From positions 32,954 through 96,953 of the IMG/VR virus record IMGVR_UViG_3300032287_003731: 64,000 nt of DNA. The stretch is one strand, 5' to 3'. Position 1 is the first letter of the stretch; every line of letters begins with the position of its first letter. This DNA comes from a virus. Under the pieces are notes generated by a model. The model ran no database searches and was not told the origin of the DNA. It saw nothing but the letters and a program-made list of their open reading frames with translations. Positions 27,771 through 36,209 of the stretch are shown piece after piece. The translations under genes were made by a program, and so were the position numbers.

Positions 27771-29015
27771 TTAAATGAATTTACCTACAGCTATTATTTG
27801 GTCTGTTGATTCAAACGAGTACTCTAAATTAGTAGTGTTTACTGTTAAAGTACAAGTTCCATTTCCATTATCAGTAAATGATGTAATAGCATTTGCATCT
27901 ACGTATTGACCATTAACAAAGAAATTAAAGTTAGTAGCGGATGTTGCTGGTAATGGTGATGGAGCTGCTAAGAAAGATCCATTAAATATAGCTGTATTTG
28001 ATGTAATAGTAGCAGCATACCTTGTTATACTTGTTCCTAAGTATGAAGCTAATTCAGTATTTAAAGCTACAGTTGTACTTGTTATGTTCACATTATAAGA
28101 ATCAACAGCCGATGTAGCTCCCATTGCTGTTTTAGGTGCTGGAGTAGCTTTACCAGTGGGTGAAAATGTTTCAGCAGTTTCTGACGTTTCGAGCGTAAAT
28201 GTTATTCTAGATGGAGAATAATGCATATTAGTATCTGATAGATGTTGGTTAATACTATTAGCAATTAAGTATCCATTTACTTTTAAAGTAATATTAGTAG
28301 TTGCTACTCTATCTTCACCAGTATTAATAATATTTGTTGTAGCAAAACTATCAATCATAGTTCTAAATTGCCATCTATTTTTATCACCCCAATATGAATC
28401 AGCAGCATATTCAATTGCTTCAATTAATTTGTTATTTTGTTCTACATAATTAGTTAAAATAACAACCTCATATGTTAGAGTAACATAATCAGGTACTACA
28501 GAAACATAATATTGTTTTGATGGTATTCTATTTGTTAATATAGAAAATTTATCATATTGATTTCTTTGATTATATCTACTTTCAAATACTTGAAATAAAG
28601 ATGCTAAGTTACCATCTATTTTATTACCTAAATTTCTATTTTTTTCAATTCCATTTCTTTTAAACATTATAAGAGGAATTACTAATTTACCATTAGTATC
28701 TCTATAATAACCATCTTGTTGTACTGATTTCCAGCGCTCAGGAGAACCATACATTACTGGAACATTAATTACATTACCATCTTGTACTACAGTAGGTAAA
28801 ATAGCAGTTTCAAAATAGTATTTAATAGCATAATCAATATCTTCTAAACCAATAGTAATATCCTTTATATTATCAGTTTTACGAGTAGTGTTTAATGCTC
28901 TATTATCACGATGAGTGAATACATTTTGACTAACTGGTTTGTCCTGATAGTAAGGATTAATAGTATCTTGTACTATTTCTGCTTGATTTTTTGGTATAGG
29001 TTTGCGATTTTGCAT
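27771..29015 (-). CDS. Conserved virion structural protein, 414 aa (baseplate or neck)
   Basis: The N-terminal region contains DIDYAIKYYFETAILPTVVQ, INVPVMYGSPERWKSVQQDG and GKLVIPLIMFKRNGI, a block I associate with conserved structural proteins of T4-like marine phages. I cannot assign a T4 gene number. The middle is alpha/beta (SKQYYVSVVPDYVTLTYEVV, AADSYWGDKNRWQF). The last ~130 residues are Ser/Thr-rich with a fibronectin- or Ig-like feel. The start overlaps the stop of the 116-aa gene by one base. The operon position between neck and fibres favours a baseplate or fibre-anchoring role. Confidence 0.7.
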   Translation of the reverse strand: MQNRKPIPKNQAEIVQDTINPYYQDKPVSQNVFTHRDNRALNTTRKTDNIKDITIGLEDIDYAIKYYFETAILPTVVQDGNVINVPVMYGSPERWKSVQQDGYYRDTNGKLVIPLIMFKRNGIEKNRNLGNKIDGNLASLFQVFESRYNQRNQYDKFSILTNRIPSKQYYVSVVPDYVTLTYEVVILTNYVEQNNKLIEAIEYAADSYWGDKNRWQFRTMIDSFATTNIINTGEDRVATTNITLKVNGYLIANSINQHLSDTNMHYSPSRITFTLETSETAETFSPTGKATPAPKTAMGATSAVDSYNVNITSTTVALNTELASYLGTSITRYAATITSNTAIFNGSFLAAPSPLPATSATNFNFFVNGQYVDANAITSFTDNGNGTCTLTVNTTNLEYSFESTDQIIAVGKFI

Positions 29016-29365
29016 TATTTGCCTGATTTTCTTAATTCTAACATCTTATCTAGAGCTTTTGTATACTTGTATAATTGATTATGAAGTTTATTTATTTCTT
29101 TAGCAACTTCTTTAATGTCTTTATCAGGATAATATAAAAAGGCTTCAAATTCTTTTTTACTATTAAATATATTTTTTCTCATTTTATCCATCTTAGGAAG
29201 ATAAATTACTTGACTTCCTATGATTATACTTCCTTTATCAAATAATTCTTTTTGCTGTTGTGGGGTTAATTTAGTAATATCATTAGTAATTTCTTCTGGT
29301 TCTTGACCCGGAGAATATATTTGACCTGGCTTTTCTAGTTCCTTTATAATATTTAATAATTTCAT
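29015..29365 (-). CDS. Small protein in neck/structural operon, (I/L)xE leader
   Basis: 116 aa, not recognised. It opens MKLLNIIKELEKPGQIYS, a short amphipathic helix with an I-x-E site resembling the leaders of other small virion proteins here. A short segment on ITKLTPQQQKELFDKGSIII follows, then a C-terminal helical hairpin (VAKEINKLHNQLYKYTKALD). It lies between the 113-aa and 414-aa genes with 10- and 1-base junctions. It may be a minor internal or connector protein; this is inferred only from the leader and context. Confidence 0.65.
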   Translation of the reverse strand: MKLLNIIKELEKPGQIYSPGQEPEEITNDITKLTPQQQKELFDKGSIIIGSQVIYLPKMDKMRKNIFNSKKEFEAFLYYPDKDIKEVAKEINKLHNQLYKYTKALDKMLELRKSGK

Positions 29366-29375
29366 TATATATATT

Positions 29376-29717
29376 TTAGTATGATCCTACTTTAGTAATT
29401 GTATCGTATCTTGGAATAAACTGTAATAATCCAGGTACTCTATTTTTAGTTACAGCATTTATACCAATTTGTTTAATTGATGTTTTAGCATCACCTCTTC
29501 CAATATACTTTATTTTAATCAAAGAATATTCATATTGAGGTGTTTTTTTTCTATTTAAAAAATCACTTTGTACTACAGTCACAACAACTACATCTTCTAA
29601 TGCTCTAATTTCATTATATATTTCTACCTTATTTTGTTCAGCTTCTGTTTTAATTAGAATATCACATCTAAAAATAGTAATACCTTCATTTAATAATATT
29701 TTTTCTAAAATTCCCAT
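29376..29717 (-). CDS. Small alpha/beta virion-operon protein, 113 aa
   Basis: Not assignable to a named family. After MGILEKILLNEGITIFRCDI it shows a clear beta-alpha-beta pattern (KVEIYNEIRALEDVVVVTVV, then EYSLIKIKYIGRGDAKTSI) suggestive of a ferredoxin-like fold, ending in RVPGLLQFIPRYDTITKVG. Its start overlaps the stop of the 197-aa gene by one base (TAATG-type junction), so translation is probably coupled. Position in the neck operon suggests a head-tail joining role. Confidence 0.65.
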   Translation of the reverse strand: MGILEKILLNEGITIFRCDILIKTEAEQNKVEIYNEIRALEDVVVVTVVQSDFLNRKKTPQYEYSLIKIKYIGRGDAKTSIKQIGINAVTKNRVPGLLQFIPRYDTITKVGSY

Positions 29718-30310
29718 TAGCTATACTGTATTAAGTTAAGTTTTGTTGTTCTTGTTAAATGAGCTACTACTTTATATACTACTATTTGACCAGGAGTACC
29801 AACAGTTGATTCAGATCTACCAGTACCAGGTATAGTTATAAATGATCTATTTGAATCATGCACTTCATAATATCTTTCTTGATCAGTAACTATATCTCCT
29901 ACTTCAGGTAAAAAATCAAGCTCAGCTAAAGTTATTTTTGGTATTGTTAATGTTAGTGTTTGATTAACATCAGGTCCGTATTCAGTGTCAGTATAAACAA
30001 AATCACCTCTTTCAATTAAACATCTTACCTCTACTGGGGGATAATACCATTTTTCTATTGATTCACCATACATATTTGATTTAGTATTAATTAGGTCTAT
30101 TTTAAAATAGCCTACAGTCATATTACTAAAACGAATAGATGATTTAGCAGCTTGATCTATAAATGTATTTATAAAATCAGCACCAGTTGGAGGTAATTCA
30201 GGAGCAGTAGGAACTCCTTCTTTAGTTACCGGAGCAGAAGGAACTACAGTTGGATAATTCGGATCGGGGCAGTTATCTACAGGTATATATTTTGTTATTC
30301 CTCTTGGCAT
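29717..30310 (-). CDS. Putative neck / head-completion protein (gp14-like)
   Basis: 197 aa. An N-terminal Pro-rich linker (VPSAPVTKEGVPTAPELPPT) leads to a beta-rich core. That core contains YYPPVEVRCLIERGDFVYTD and LTIPKITLAELDFLPEVGDI, then a VTDQERYYEVHDSN segment and YKVVAHLTRTTKLNLIQYS. The phrase pattern 'PEVGDIV ... YYEVHD ... VAHLTR' fits neck/connector proteins of T4-like marine phages, so gp14-like is my best guess, not a firm call. It sits directly after the gp13-like gene with a one-base overlap and is followed by more small connector-type genes. Confidence 0.5.
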   Translation of the reverse strand: MPRGITKYIPVDNCPDPNYPTVVPSAPVTKEGVPTAPELPPTGADFINTFIDQAAKSSIRFSNMTVGYFKIDLINTKSNMYGESIEKWYYPPVEVRCLIERGDFVYTDTEYGPDVNQTLTLTIPKITLAELDFLPEVGDIVTDQERYYEVHDSNRSFITIPGTGRSESTVGTPGQIVVYKVVAHLTRTTKLNLIQYS

Positions 30311-31881
30311 TAGAATATATAAATTGGTAATGGTATTTGAGTTAAAGTGTCACGAGCAAATTGAGCTTCTTGTTGTTGACGCTCTAATTGTGATTTACGC
30401 GATACTTCATTTAACATTTCTTTTAATTCAGTTAACAGTTGTTCTTTTTCTGTTCTAGCGTCTTGAATTAAATCGGAGCCTTGTAATGCACCTACACCTT
30501 GAACGTTAACTGTAGAATATTCTAAACGAATATGAGCTTCAATTTCACGGCATAGTGCTAATGTATATTTAAATATCCAAGTTCTACCCACAGTGTTTAT
30601 TCTAGAGTATATTGGGTTTCTATAAGGAACATTCATTACATCAGTAACAACATTATTTCTATTATCCTTTATAGGATTAAATTTATCACTAAATTTAACA
30701 TACTCAAAAAATAATTTTTTATTTTCAGTAGGTATAGGAAATATTTTTAATTTATTATTTACTAAATTAAATGAATAAGCTGCTTTTCTGATTTGATCAT
30801 TAAACTCAATCGCTTGTATTTTTTGTATATCAAAATAAATAGGCATTAATAAGAAGTTAATACCTGGTGAGAATTGACCAAACCCAAAAGTTTCAAGTAA
30901 TGATTGAATACCTGTACCTGTGCCAGCATATGGATCAAAATAACGAACAATTGCTGGTGGTTCTTCATAGAATACTCTTCTAATTTCTATTTTATCGCCT
31001 GGATCTAATGATGCTGAGTCTGCAGCCCATACATTTAAATCATAATCTTGAACTCCTCTTTTCATGTGGAGAGTTCCAGAAATTACATTGTAATTTCCCC
31101 CTACTCCAGCTTCACCTGCATAGTTTTCAGCTATAGTAGTAGTTAAAGTAGCTAAATTAGTACTTATTAATTTATTATTAAATTCAGGATCTAATACGTC
31201 TTGAATATAAACTGTAGGTATAGATCCGGTTCTAAATAAAGCAGATCCGCTTGATATTTGAGGACTAGTAGTGAAGAAATAAAGATAACTGCCACTTACT
31301 TTATTTAATTTATTGTAAACATACTGACTTAAATCATAAGTAACAGATCCACTTACATATTCTGTAGCTAAAGTAAATGATTTAACATAATCTAAATTAG
31401 GTAATATAAAATCAGATAATGAAGCAGATATAACATATACACTTCCAGCATTTATTGCTTGAGTATATGTTGGGTTATTATCTATATCAGTTAAAGTAGC
31501 TAATCTAGCACCAGACCAAGTAACAGGTGAACTTACATCTATACTATTTACATAAGTAACAGTAGCATTATTGAAAGGAGATGATTCTGCTCCTTCCATA
31601 CTTAAATATTGGTCTCTAATCTTATATTGATAAACTAAATTACCATATGTAGTAACTGCTTCTTCAAAAGCAGCATATACGGTTAAATCACTAATGTTAA
31701 GTTGAGTAAGACCTAAACCAGTACCTAAGCGTTGAGCTACAAATCGTGCAACACTTTTAGCATCTCTTACAAATTCAGGATCGTTATCATAATATTCAAA
31801 TGGAGTATTACATTTAACGGGTGTTAAGTATGATGTGTCTCCATAGTATTTATCGTAAAGATCTTTAAGATTTATAGCCAT
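30310..31881 (-). CDS. Putative neck protein (gp13-like), 523 aa
   Basis: The N-terminal part carries SVARFVAQRLGTGLGLTQLN and DLTVYAAFEEAVTTYGNLVY, a helical region like the head-completion domain of gp13-type neck proteins. A Ser/Thr-rich middle insert follows (residues ~100-270). The C-terminal part has INTVGRTWIFKYTLALCREI, GSDLIQDARTEKEQLLTELK and ends TLTQIPLPIYIF, a combination I associate with T4-like marine phage neck proteins. It is longer than T4 gp13 (309 aa), the extra length being the middle insert. It heads the neck operon, with an octamer 22 bases upstream, just after the PhoH gene. Confidence 0.6.
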   Translation of the reverse strand: MAINLKDLYDKYYGDTSYLTPVKCNTPFEYYDNDPEFVRDAKSVARFVAQRLGTGLGLTQLNISDLTVYAAFEEAVTTYGNLVYQYKIRDQYLSMEGAESSPFNNATVTYVNSIDVSSPVTWSGARLATLTDIDNNPTYTQAINAGSVYVISASLSDFILPNLDYVKSFTLATEYVSGSVTYDLSQYVYNKLNKVSGSYLYFFTTSPQISSGSALFRTGSIPTVYIQDVLDPEFNNKLISTNLATLTTTIAENYAGEAGVGGNYNVISGTLHMKRGVQDYDLNVWAADSASLDPGDKIEIRRVFYEEPPAIVRYFDPYAGTGTGIQSLLETFGFGQFSPGINFLLMPIYFDIQKIQAIEFNDQIRKAAYSFNLVNNKLKIFPIPTENKKLFFEYVKFSDKFNPIKDNRNNVVTDVMNVPYRNPIYSRINTVGRTWIFKYTLALCREIEAHIRLEYSTVNVQGVGALQGSDLIQDARTEKEQLLTELKEMLNEVSRKSQLERQQQEAQFARDTLTQIPLPIYIF

Positions 31882-31903
31882 TTATAAGTAGTATTTAACA
31901 CGT

Positions 31904-31911
31904 ATAAATAT
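31904..31911 (-). promoter_or_regulatory. Late-promoter-like octamer, neck operon
   Basis: ATATTTAT followed by A on the coding strand, 22 bases before the ATG at 31881. Confidence 0.65.
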
Positions 31912-31913
31912 GG

Positions 31914-32582
31914 TTACTTCCCATATTCGTATTCAAGTATTTTTCCTACTAGATCAGAACGATGATTTTCTTTCAATTTAATCCACTTAATTTCTTCTAT
32001 TTTTTTAGATAGTTCGATTACGTAACTTAATCCGTTTATTTCGCCTGTATGCGTTTTTATATCGGTTTGTTCATTGTCACCGTTAATTACTATTTTACCT
32101 GTTTTACCTAAACGTGTTAATATAGCTAGCATTTCACCTTTAGTTAAGTTTTGTGCCTCTTCTACAATCAGTATATCATCGATTGTTTTACCACGTATAA
32201 ATTGTACTGGTAATGCTTTTATTTTTTCTTCAGATACAAGATTAGGTACTTCGTTTTTATTGGAACAGCATTTATTAAGATTTTCAACAAGTGCTTCCAT
32301 ATAAGGATCAAACTTACCATTAATATCTCCAGGTAAAAATCCTAAACTTTTTCCTACTTCAATTGCAGCACGTGTGTTGTAAATACAATTGATTTGTTTT
32401 TTCTTAAGAAAATCTAATGCTGCTTGAGCACATACTAATGATTTACCTGAGCCAGCTCTGCCTGTTATAACTACTATTTGGTTTTCTACTATTAATCGTT
32501 TTGCTTCTTTTTGTTCTTCATTTAACTGTACTGCACTAATGGATTTAATATCACTTTTTCTTTCACGATTAGGTTCACGCAT
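31914..32582 (-). CDS. phoH: PhoH-like P-loop ATPase
   Basis: 222 aa. Walker A is GRAGSGKS (residues 41-48), Walker B is DDILIVEEAQN, and the C-terminal sensor region has KTGKIVINGDNEQTD and KLKENHRSDLVGKILEYEYG. This is the PhoH/RNase-helicase-like ATPase domain widely carried by marine phages; its role in infection is unsettled. It is wedged between the major capsid and neck genes, with its own octamer 15 bases upstream and the capsid terminator just before it, so it is a separate transcript. Confidence 0.92.
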   Translation of the reverse strand: MREPNRERKSDIKSISAVQLNEEQKEAKRLIVENQIVVITGRAGSGKSLVCAQAALDFLKKKQINCIYNTRAAIEVGKSLGFLPGDINGKFDPYMEALVENLNKCCSNKNEVPNLVSEEKIKALPVQFIRGKTIDDILIVEEAQNLTKGEMLAILTRLGKTGKIVINGDNEQTDIKTHTGEINGLSYVIELSKKIEEIKWIKLKENHRSDLVGKILEYEYGK

Positions 32583-32597
32583 ATAACATTATTTGAT

Positions 32598-32605
32598 ATA
32601 AATAT
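32598..32605 (-). promoter_or_regulatory. Late-promoter-like octamer, PhoH gene
   Basis: ATATTTAT followed by A on the coding strand, 15 bases before the ATG at 32582, immediately after the capsid terminator. Confidence 0.65.
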
Positions 32606-32607
32606 AT

Positions 32608-32638
32608 AAAAAAAGCTCGACCTTACAGGGTCGAGCTT
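32608..32638 (-). terminator. Rho-independent terminator of the capsid operon
   Basis: Stem AAGCTCGACC / GGTCGAGCTT (10 bp) with a short loop, followed on the coding strand by a run of T. It lies about 40 bases past the major capsid stop codon. It is one of the strongest hairpins in the window, as expected for the most abundant transcript. Confidence 0.9.
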
Positions 32639-32676
32639 AGAACTATAATACTGAGACTATAGCGGGGCGTGTTGGA

Positions 32677-34317
32677 TTAAAGAGTATTTAAACCAGCAAC
32701 ATACACCTTACCATAATAATCAGGTCTAATCATCTTCTTAGCGTAACGAGTCATCAAACCTTTACGTGGAGTGAAGGTATTAGGATCGTAAAGAAGTGGA
32801 GTCATGATTAAAGGCACATATGGAGCGAATACAGCACCGCACTCAAGGAACTGAGCACCTTTGTAACCCATGAGGATTACATTCTCAGTCATGTATGGGT
32901 TCTTGTAAACCTTGTAACGGCTATTAAGTGAACCAACTTTCTGAATACCGAAGTTGAATTCCATCTTTTCGCCATCACCGTCAGAAGCAAATCCAGGAAT
33001 AGATTCGAGGATTGTAGCTACGGTTGGTGAAGTTACGAGGAAGTTAGCGCCACCGCGGAGAGTTAACTGATGGATTGTGTTAGAAACTTTCTGGAGTTTA
33101 GTACCGAGGGTTTGGAACCAACCACCTTGGGTATTGTAGAAACCTAAGTTGCTATTAGTAACACCAGATGTACCTACAGCTTGGTTGTTAACTGCTGACC
33201 AATATTCAGTTGTGAAAGCGTTTTGAATTAACATATCAAGGATTTCGAGGTCGATTTCCATTGAAATGTACTGTGATAAAATGCCAGTTAATTCAGCTTC
33301 AGCATCTACGCTATGGTAAGCGTTAAGATCCTGAGCGAATTCTGGAGTCCATTGTGCTTTTAACTTACGAGTTTTAGCAACAATAGCTTCAGATTTCAAC
33401 TGAACGTTAATCTCTGGGATAGAAATTGTAGTATTGCTTAAAGCATTGGGATAACCACCATTACCATTAGCAGTACCCGCACCACCACCAACTGATTGGT
33501 CTTCAAAATCACCGCGATCAGCAGGATCTGGAGCTACAGAGAAGAATAATGTAGTACTAGGCATAGCACCACCGGTCACAGCAGGAACAACAGAACCAGT
33601 CACAATGAAGGAAGCTGTGTTGTTAGATACAGTAGTAAATTGCTGTAAAATATCAGTAGCAGTAATAGAACCAGAAGTAAATACAAATGATCTAACAGCA
33701 TTCTGATCAGCAGGAGTTGGAAGGGGAACTAATACTTTTTTCCAACCAGTAGCAGCAGAAGCTGAATAGTTAGAATCCAAGTTAAAGTCAGCCCATGTGG
33801 TTGAACCGGTTAAAGCAGCAACAGAAGCTGAGAACTGGTTGATTGAGTAACCAAACTTACCAGCACCATAGAGTGACTGAGAAGCAATATCGGTTACATT
33901 TGTGGTTGCGTTAGCACCATAAAGTGAACCACCGTTAGTGAATGGCTTAACACCAGTGCCGTATTTGAAATCAAGATAGAATACGAGACCTGAAGGTAAG
34001 TTCATTGGCTGTACGCTAACGAATTCTTTAGCAGCGATTTCACCGAATACGCGGCGAACTAATGGTAAAGCTACACCAGCCCAGTTTTCTGAGTTGTAAC
34101 CACCACCAGACATTGAGGTAGTACCGCCAGTAGCTGAAGCTTCGGTGATTAATTGCTTGGCTTGGTTCTCGAGGAGAATAGCCATTGTGTTTTTGTCTTG
34201 AGTGTTACCGATACCTTCTAAAAGACCGGATTTAGCCCACTTACCAGACAAACGTTGTGCATCTTCCATTATAACTTTATATTGGTTAGATGACTCGAGT
34301 AATTGTTGTACGTTCAT
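32677..34317 (-). CDS. 23: Major capsid protein (gp23)
   Basis: 546 aa; T4 gp23 is 521 aa. Family features include NSENWAGVALPLVRRVFGEI, AKEFVSVQPMNLPSGLVFYL, an insertion-domain region, TRKLKAQWTPEFAQDLNAYH with AELTGILSQYISMEIDLEIL, and the C-terminal FTPRKGLMTRYAKKMIRPDY. The N-terminal 59 residues are helical and end in QLITE, an (I/L)-x-E site. Cleavage by the gp21-type protease would leave ASATGG as the new N-terminus. There is no promoter octamer or Shine-Dalgarno in the 31-base gap before it, so it is probably translated from the scaffold transcript. Confidence 0.96.
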   Translation of the reverse strand: MNVQQLLESSNQYKVIMEDAQRLSGKWAKSGLLEGIGNTQDKNTMAILLENQAKQLITEASATGGTTSMSGGGYNSENWAGVALPLVRRVFGEIAAKEFVSVQPMNLPSGLVFYLDFKYGTGVKPFTNGGSLYGANATTNVTDIASQSLYGAGKFGYSINQFSASVAALTGSTTWADFNLDSNYSASAATGWKKVLVPLPTPADQNAVRSFVFTSGSITATDILQQFTTVSNNTASFIVTGSVVPAVTGGAMPSTTLFFSVAPDPADRGDFEDQSVGGGAGTANGNGGYPNALSNTTISIPEINVQLKSEAIVAKTRKLKAQWTPEFAQDLNAYHSVDAEAELTGILSQYISMEIDLEILDMLIQNAFTTEYWSAVNNQAVGTSGVTNSNLGFYNTQGGWFQTLGTKLQKVSNTIHQLTLRGGANFLVTSPTVATILESIPGFASDGDGEKMEFNFGIQKVGSLNSRYKVYKNPYMTENVILMGYKGAQFLECGAVFAPYVPLIMTPLLYDPNTFTPRKGLMTRYAKKMIRPDYYGKVYVAGLNTL

Positions 34318-34348
34318 TTTTTAAAGGGTTTTTTTGTTAATTAATTTT

Positions 34349-35425
34349 TTAGTGTTTTTTAATACCAGCAAGCATTTGCCATCTTGACATTGTTTCGTCT
34401 ACTTCGACGATTGGTTTTTTAGCAATACCTGCTGCTTTAGAAGCAAAGCCCATAGATTCTTTAATTGAAGACTTAGCGGATTTTACAATAGCAACGTCCA
34501 TAGTTTCATAAATCATCTTAGCTTCTTTAATAGTAGCTGCTTTGTCGAATTGAGCAATTACTTTAAGTTTTTGTGATTCGGTTAAGTTTTTGGCTTTGAA
34601 AATCTTATTTACATAGAGTAATTTAGCGTTAAGAAGATTAACTTCGTTAAGTTCTGAGCGAAGAGTGTGGATAGTAGCAATAGCTTCATCTAACTCTTTT
34701 TTCATTTTATCATCTTCTTCTTTAGCTTTTTTCATTTTTTTCTTAGCTTCGTACATTCCGCCTTCTTCGTATTCTGTTTCTTCAGAATAGTCTTCGCCTA
34801 AAGCGTCAAGTTCAGCTAATAATTCTTCTAAATCAAGATCTTCTTCCATTTCTTCTCCTTCATCAGATACATCAACAGACATTTCATCACCAGCTTCCAT
34901 TTCACCGCCGCCCATGTCTTCCATGCCGCCGTCTTCCATTTCGCTAGAAATAATGTCTTTGATAATCATTTTTAATTCTTCTACTGAAAGATCAGCTACA
35001 GTTTCAGATTCGGTAGATTCAGATTCTTCTTCTTTACCTTCTTCTTCTTCTTCTTTAGCTTCTTCCATTTTTTCTTTTTCTTCTTCTTTTTTAGCTTCTT
35101 CAAGTTCAGCTAAAATTTCAGATAAATCGAAGTCTTCTTCTAACTCATCACCACCTTCTTCAAGAGCAGCACCAGTTGCACGATATCTGTCTTGAATTTT
35201 ATCACTAGTTTCAGAAGGATAGAAGCCTTCTTTCATTTTTTCGTCGTCCTTGTCTTTTGCTTCTTCTAAATCTTCACCTTCCATTTCTTGCAATTTAGCA
35301 GCAAGCATAGATTGAAGTCTAGGGGCAAGAGCTTCTTCAAGAGCGACTTTTGCGTTGGCTAAAGCAGTTTCACGAATAGCTTTAGCGTCAGCAATTGCTT
35401 CTTTGAACAAATCTTGGTTTGTCAT
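34349..35425 (-). CDS. 22: Prohead core scaffold protein (gp22-like)
   Basis: 358 aa, extremely acidic (long Glu runs at residues ~100-145 and 190-225). Helical N- and C-terminal regions flank the acidic part; the C-terminal core is LLNAKLLYVNKIFKAKN LTESQK. It has many (I/L)-x-E sites (AIRE, ALEE, KLQE, DLEE), as expected of a scaffold digested by the gp21 protease after assembly. The last residues, SRWQMLAGIKKH, resemble the leader core of small internal proteins in this window. The start is preceded by a clear Shine-Dalgarno (AAGGAG, 9 bases before ATG), nearly unique here. A 112-base structured leader separates it from its octamer. Confidence 0.9.
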   Translation of the reverse strand: MTNQDLFKEAIADAKAIRETALANAKVALEEALAPRLQSMLAAKLQEMEGEDLEEAKDKDDEKMKEGFYPSETSDKIQDRYRATGAALEEGGDELEEDFDLSEILAELEEAKKEEEKEKMEEAKEEEEEGKEEESESTESETVADLSVEELKMIIKDIISSEMEDGGMEDMGGGEMEAGDEMSVDVSDEGEEMEEDLDLEELLAELDALGEDYSEETEYEEGGMYEAKKKMKKAKEEDDKMKKELDEAIATIHTLRSELNEVNLLNAKLLYVNKIFKAKNLTESQKLKVIAQFDKAATIKEAKMIYETMDVAIVKSAKSSIKESMGFASKAAGIAKKPIVEVDETMSRWQMLAGIKKH

Positions 35426-35457
35426 AAAATTTTTCTCCTTAAATTTTTTTCGGAAAT

Positions 35458-35476
35458 AAGATTATTAGAAAATCTT
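35458..35476 (-). promoter_or_regulatory. Small hairpin in scaffold mRNA leader
   Basis: AAGATT / AATCTT, 6-bp stem with a 7-base loop, 33 bases before the scaffold start codon. Confidence 0.4.
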
Positions 35477-35512
35477 AATAGGGGTTTGTAATATACCCGA
35501 GGCTGCATAAGA

Positions 35513-35545
35513 ATGGGCAACCTATTGTAGGATGCCCATAAATAT
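35513..35545 (-). promoter_or_regulatory. Late-promoter-like octamer with 5'-terminal hairpin, scaffold-capsid operon
   Basis: The octamer ATATTTAT (35538-35545) runs straight into a near-perfect hairpin, ATGGGCA-TCCTA / TAGGT-TGCCCAT (35513-35539). A transcript from this promoter would begin in or at the base of the hairpin, an arrangement that can protect an mRNA 5' end. It could also close gp21 transcripts, but there is no T-run. Confidence 0.6.
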
Positions 35546-35572
35546 ATGTAGATATGAAAAACCGCAAATACT

Positions 35573-36178
35573 TTAACATAAAGGACAAACTCCAGTATGT
35601 TGACAAATAATTTCTGTTATTAAACTATTTACTTTACTATAATCTTTAATAGAAGCATATTGCTTTGATTCAGCTAATTTCATATAAGCCTGCGGAGTAC
35701 TAGGTACTGATACTAAATCCCAACATAATAATTCAAAATCATCTTGTACTTCAACTGTTTCACCAAGTTGTTTAACACTACCCATACCACGTGATGAAAT
35801 TCCAAGTGGAATACCTGATAGTACAAGTGCTTTAGCAATATTGCCAGCAGGTGTAGGTAATAATTGTAATTTACCCATTAAGTCATTTCCTTTCCACCAT
35901 ACTTCTGTAATAAGATGAGAAGTATTGGCTAAGTTTACAACAGAGGCTTCAGGATGATCGAGTTCTCCTAAAGCAGTGCGTGTTTTTATTGGTCCTTCAG
36001 CGTATTTTTTTACTTCTCTTTCAAGTATTTCGCGAGGATATACACGACCATTGCCATTTTTTTGCTCAGCTTCTTGTAATTTACCAACTAAAGTGACAGT
36101 ACCATTATTTGCTTTACCTTCAACTAAAGTAAGTTTAGCGTGTTGGAAAGGAGTATGGTCTATAAGTAATGATTTCAT
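35573..36178 (-). CDS. 21: Prohead maturation protease (gp21)
   Basis: 201 aa, serine protease of the T4 gp21 / herpesvirus-protease-like fold. Catalytic candidates are His75 in GELDHPEAS and Ser128/129 in GISSRGMG; Asp154 lies in CWDLVSVPSTPQAY, the conserved C-terminal motif. The N-terminus has the usual KNGNGRVYPREILEREV. A C-terminal LITE (186-189) could be an autocleavage site. It cuts scaffold, capsid protein and, I infer, leader-bearing internal proteins at (I/L)-x-E. No octamer lies directly upstream, so it is probably transcribed with the preceding genes. Confidence 0.93.
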   Translation of the reverse strand: MKSLLIDHTPFQHAKLTLVEGKANNGTVTLVGKLQEAEQKNGNGRVYPREILEREVKKYAEGPIKTRTALGELDHPEASVVNLANTSHLITEVWWKGNDLMGKLQLLPTPAGNIAKALVLSGIPLGISSRGMGSVKQLGETVEVQDDFELLCWDLVSVPSTPQAYMKLAESKQYASIKDYSKVNSLITEIICQHTGVCPLC

Positions 36179-36209
36179 TTATAATATTCTTATTAATTAA
36201 AAAGATATA

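Noticed and set aside
34914-35195. Plus-strand ORF rich in Ser, opposite the scaffold gene
   Set aside because: It is the antisense shadow of the Glu-rich scaffold coding sequence (GAA runs read as TTC) and has no start context of its own.
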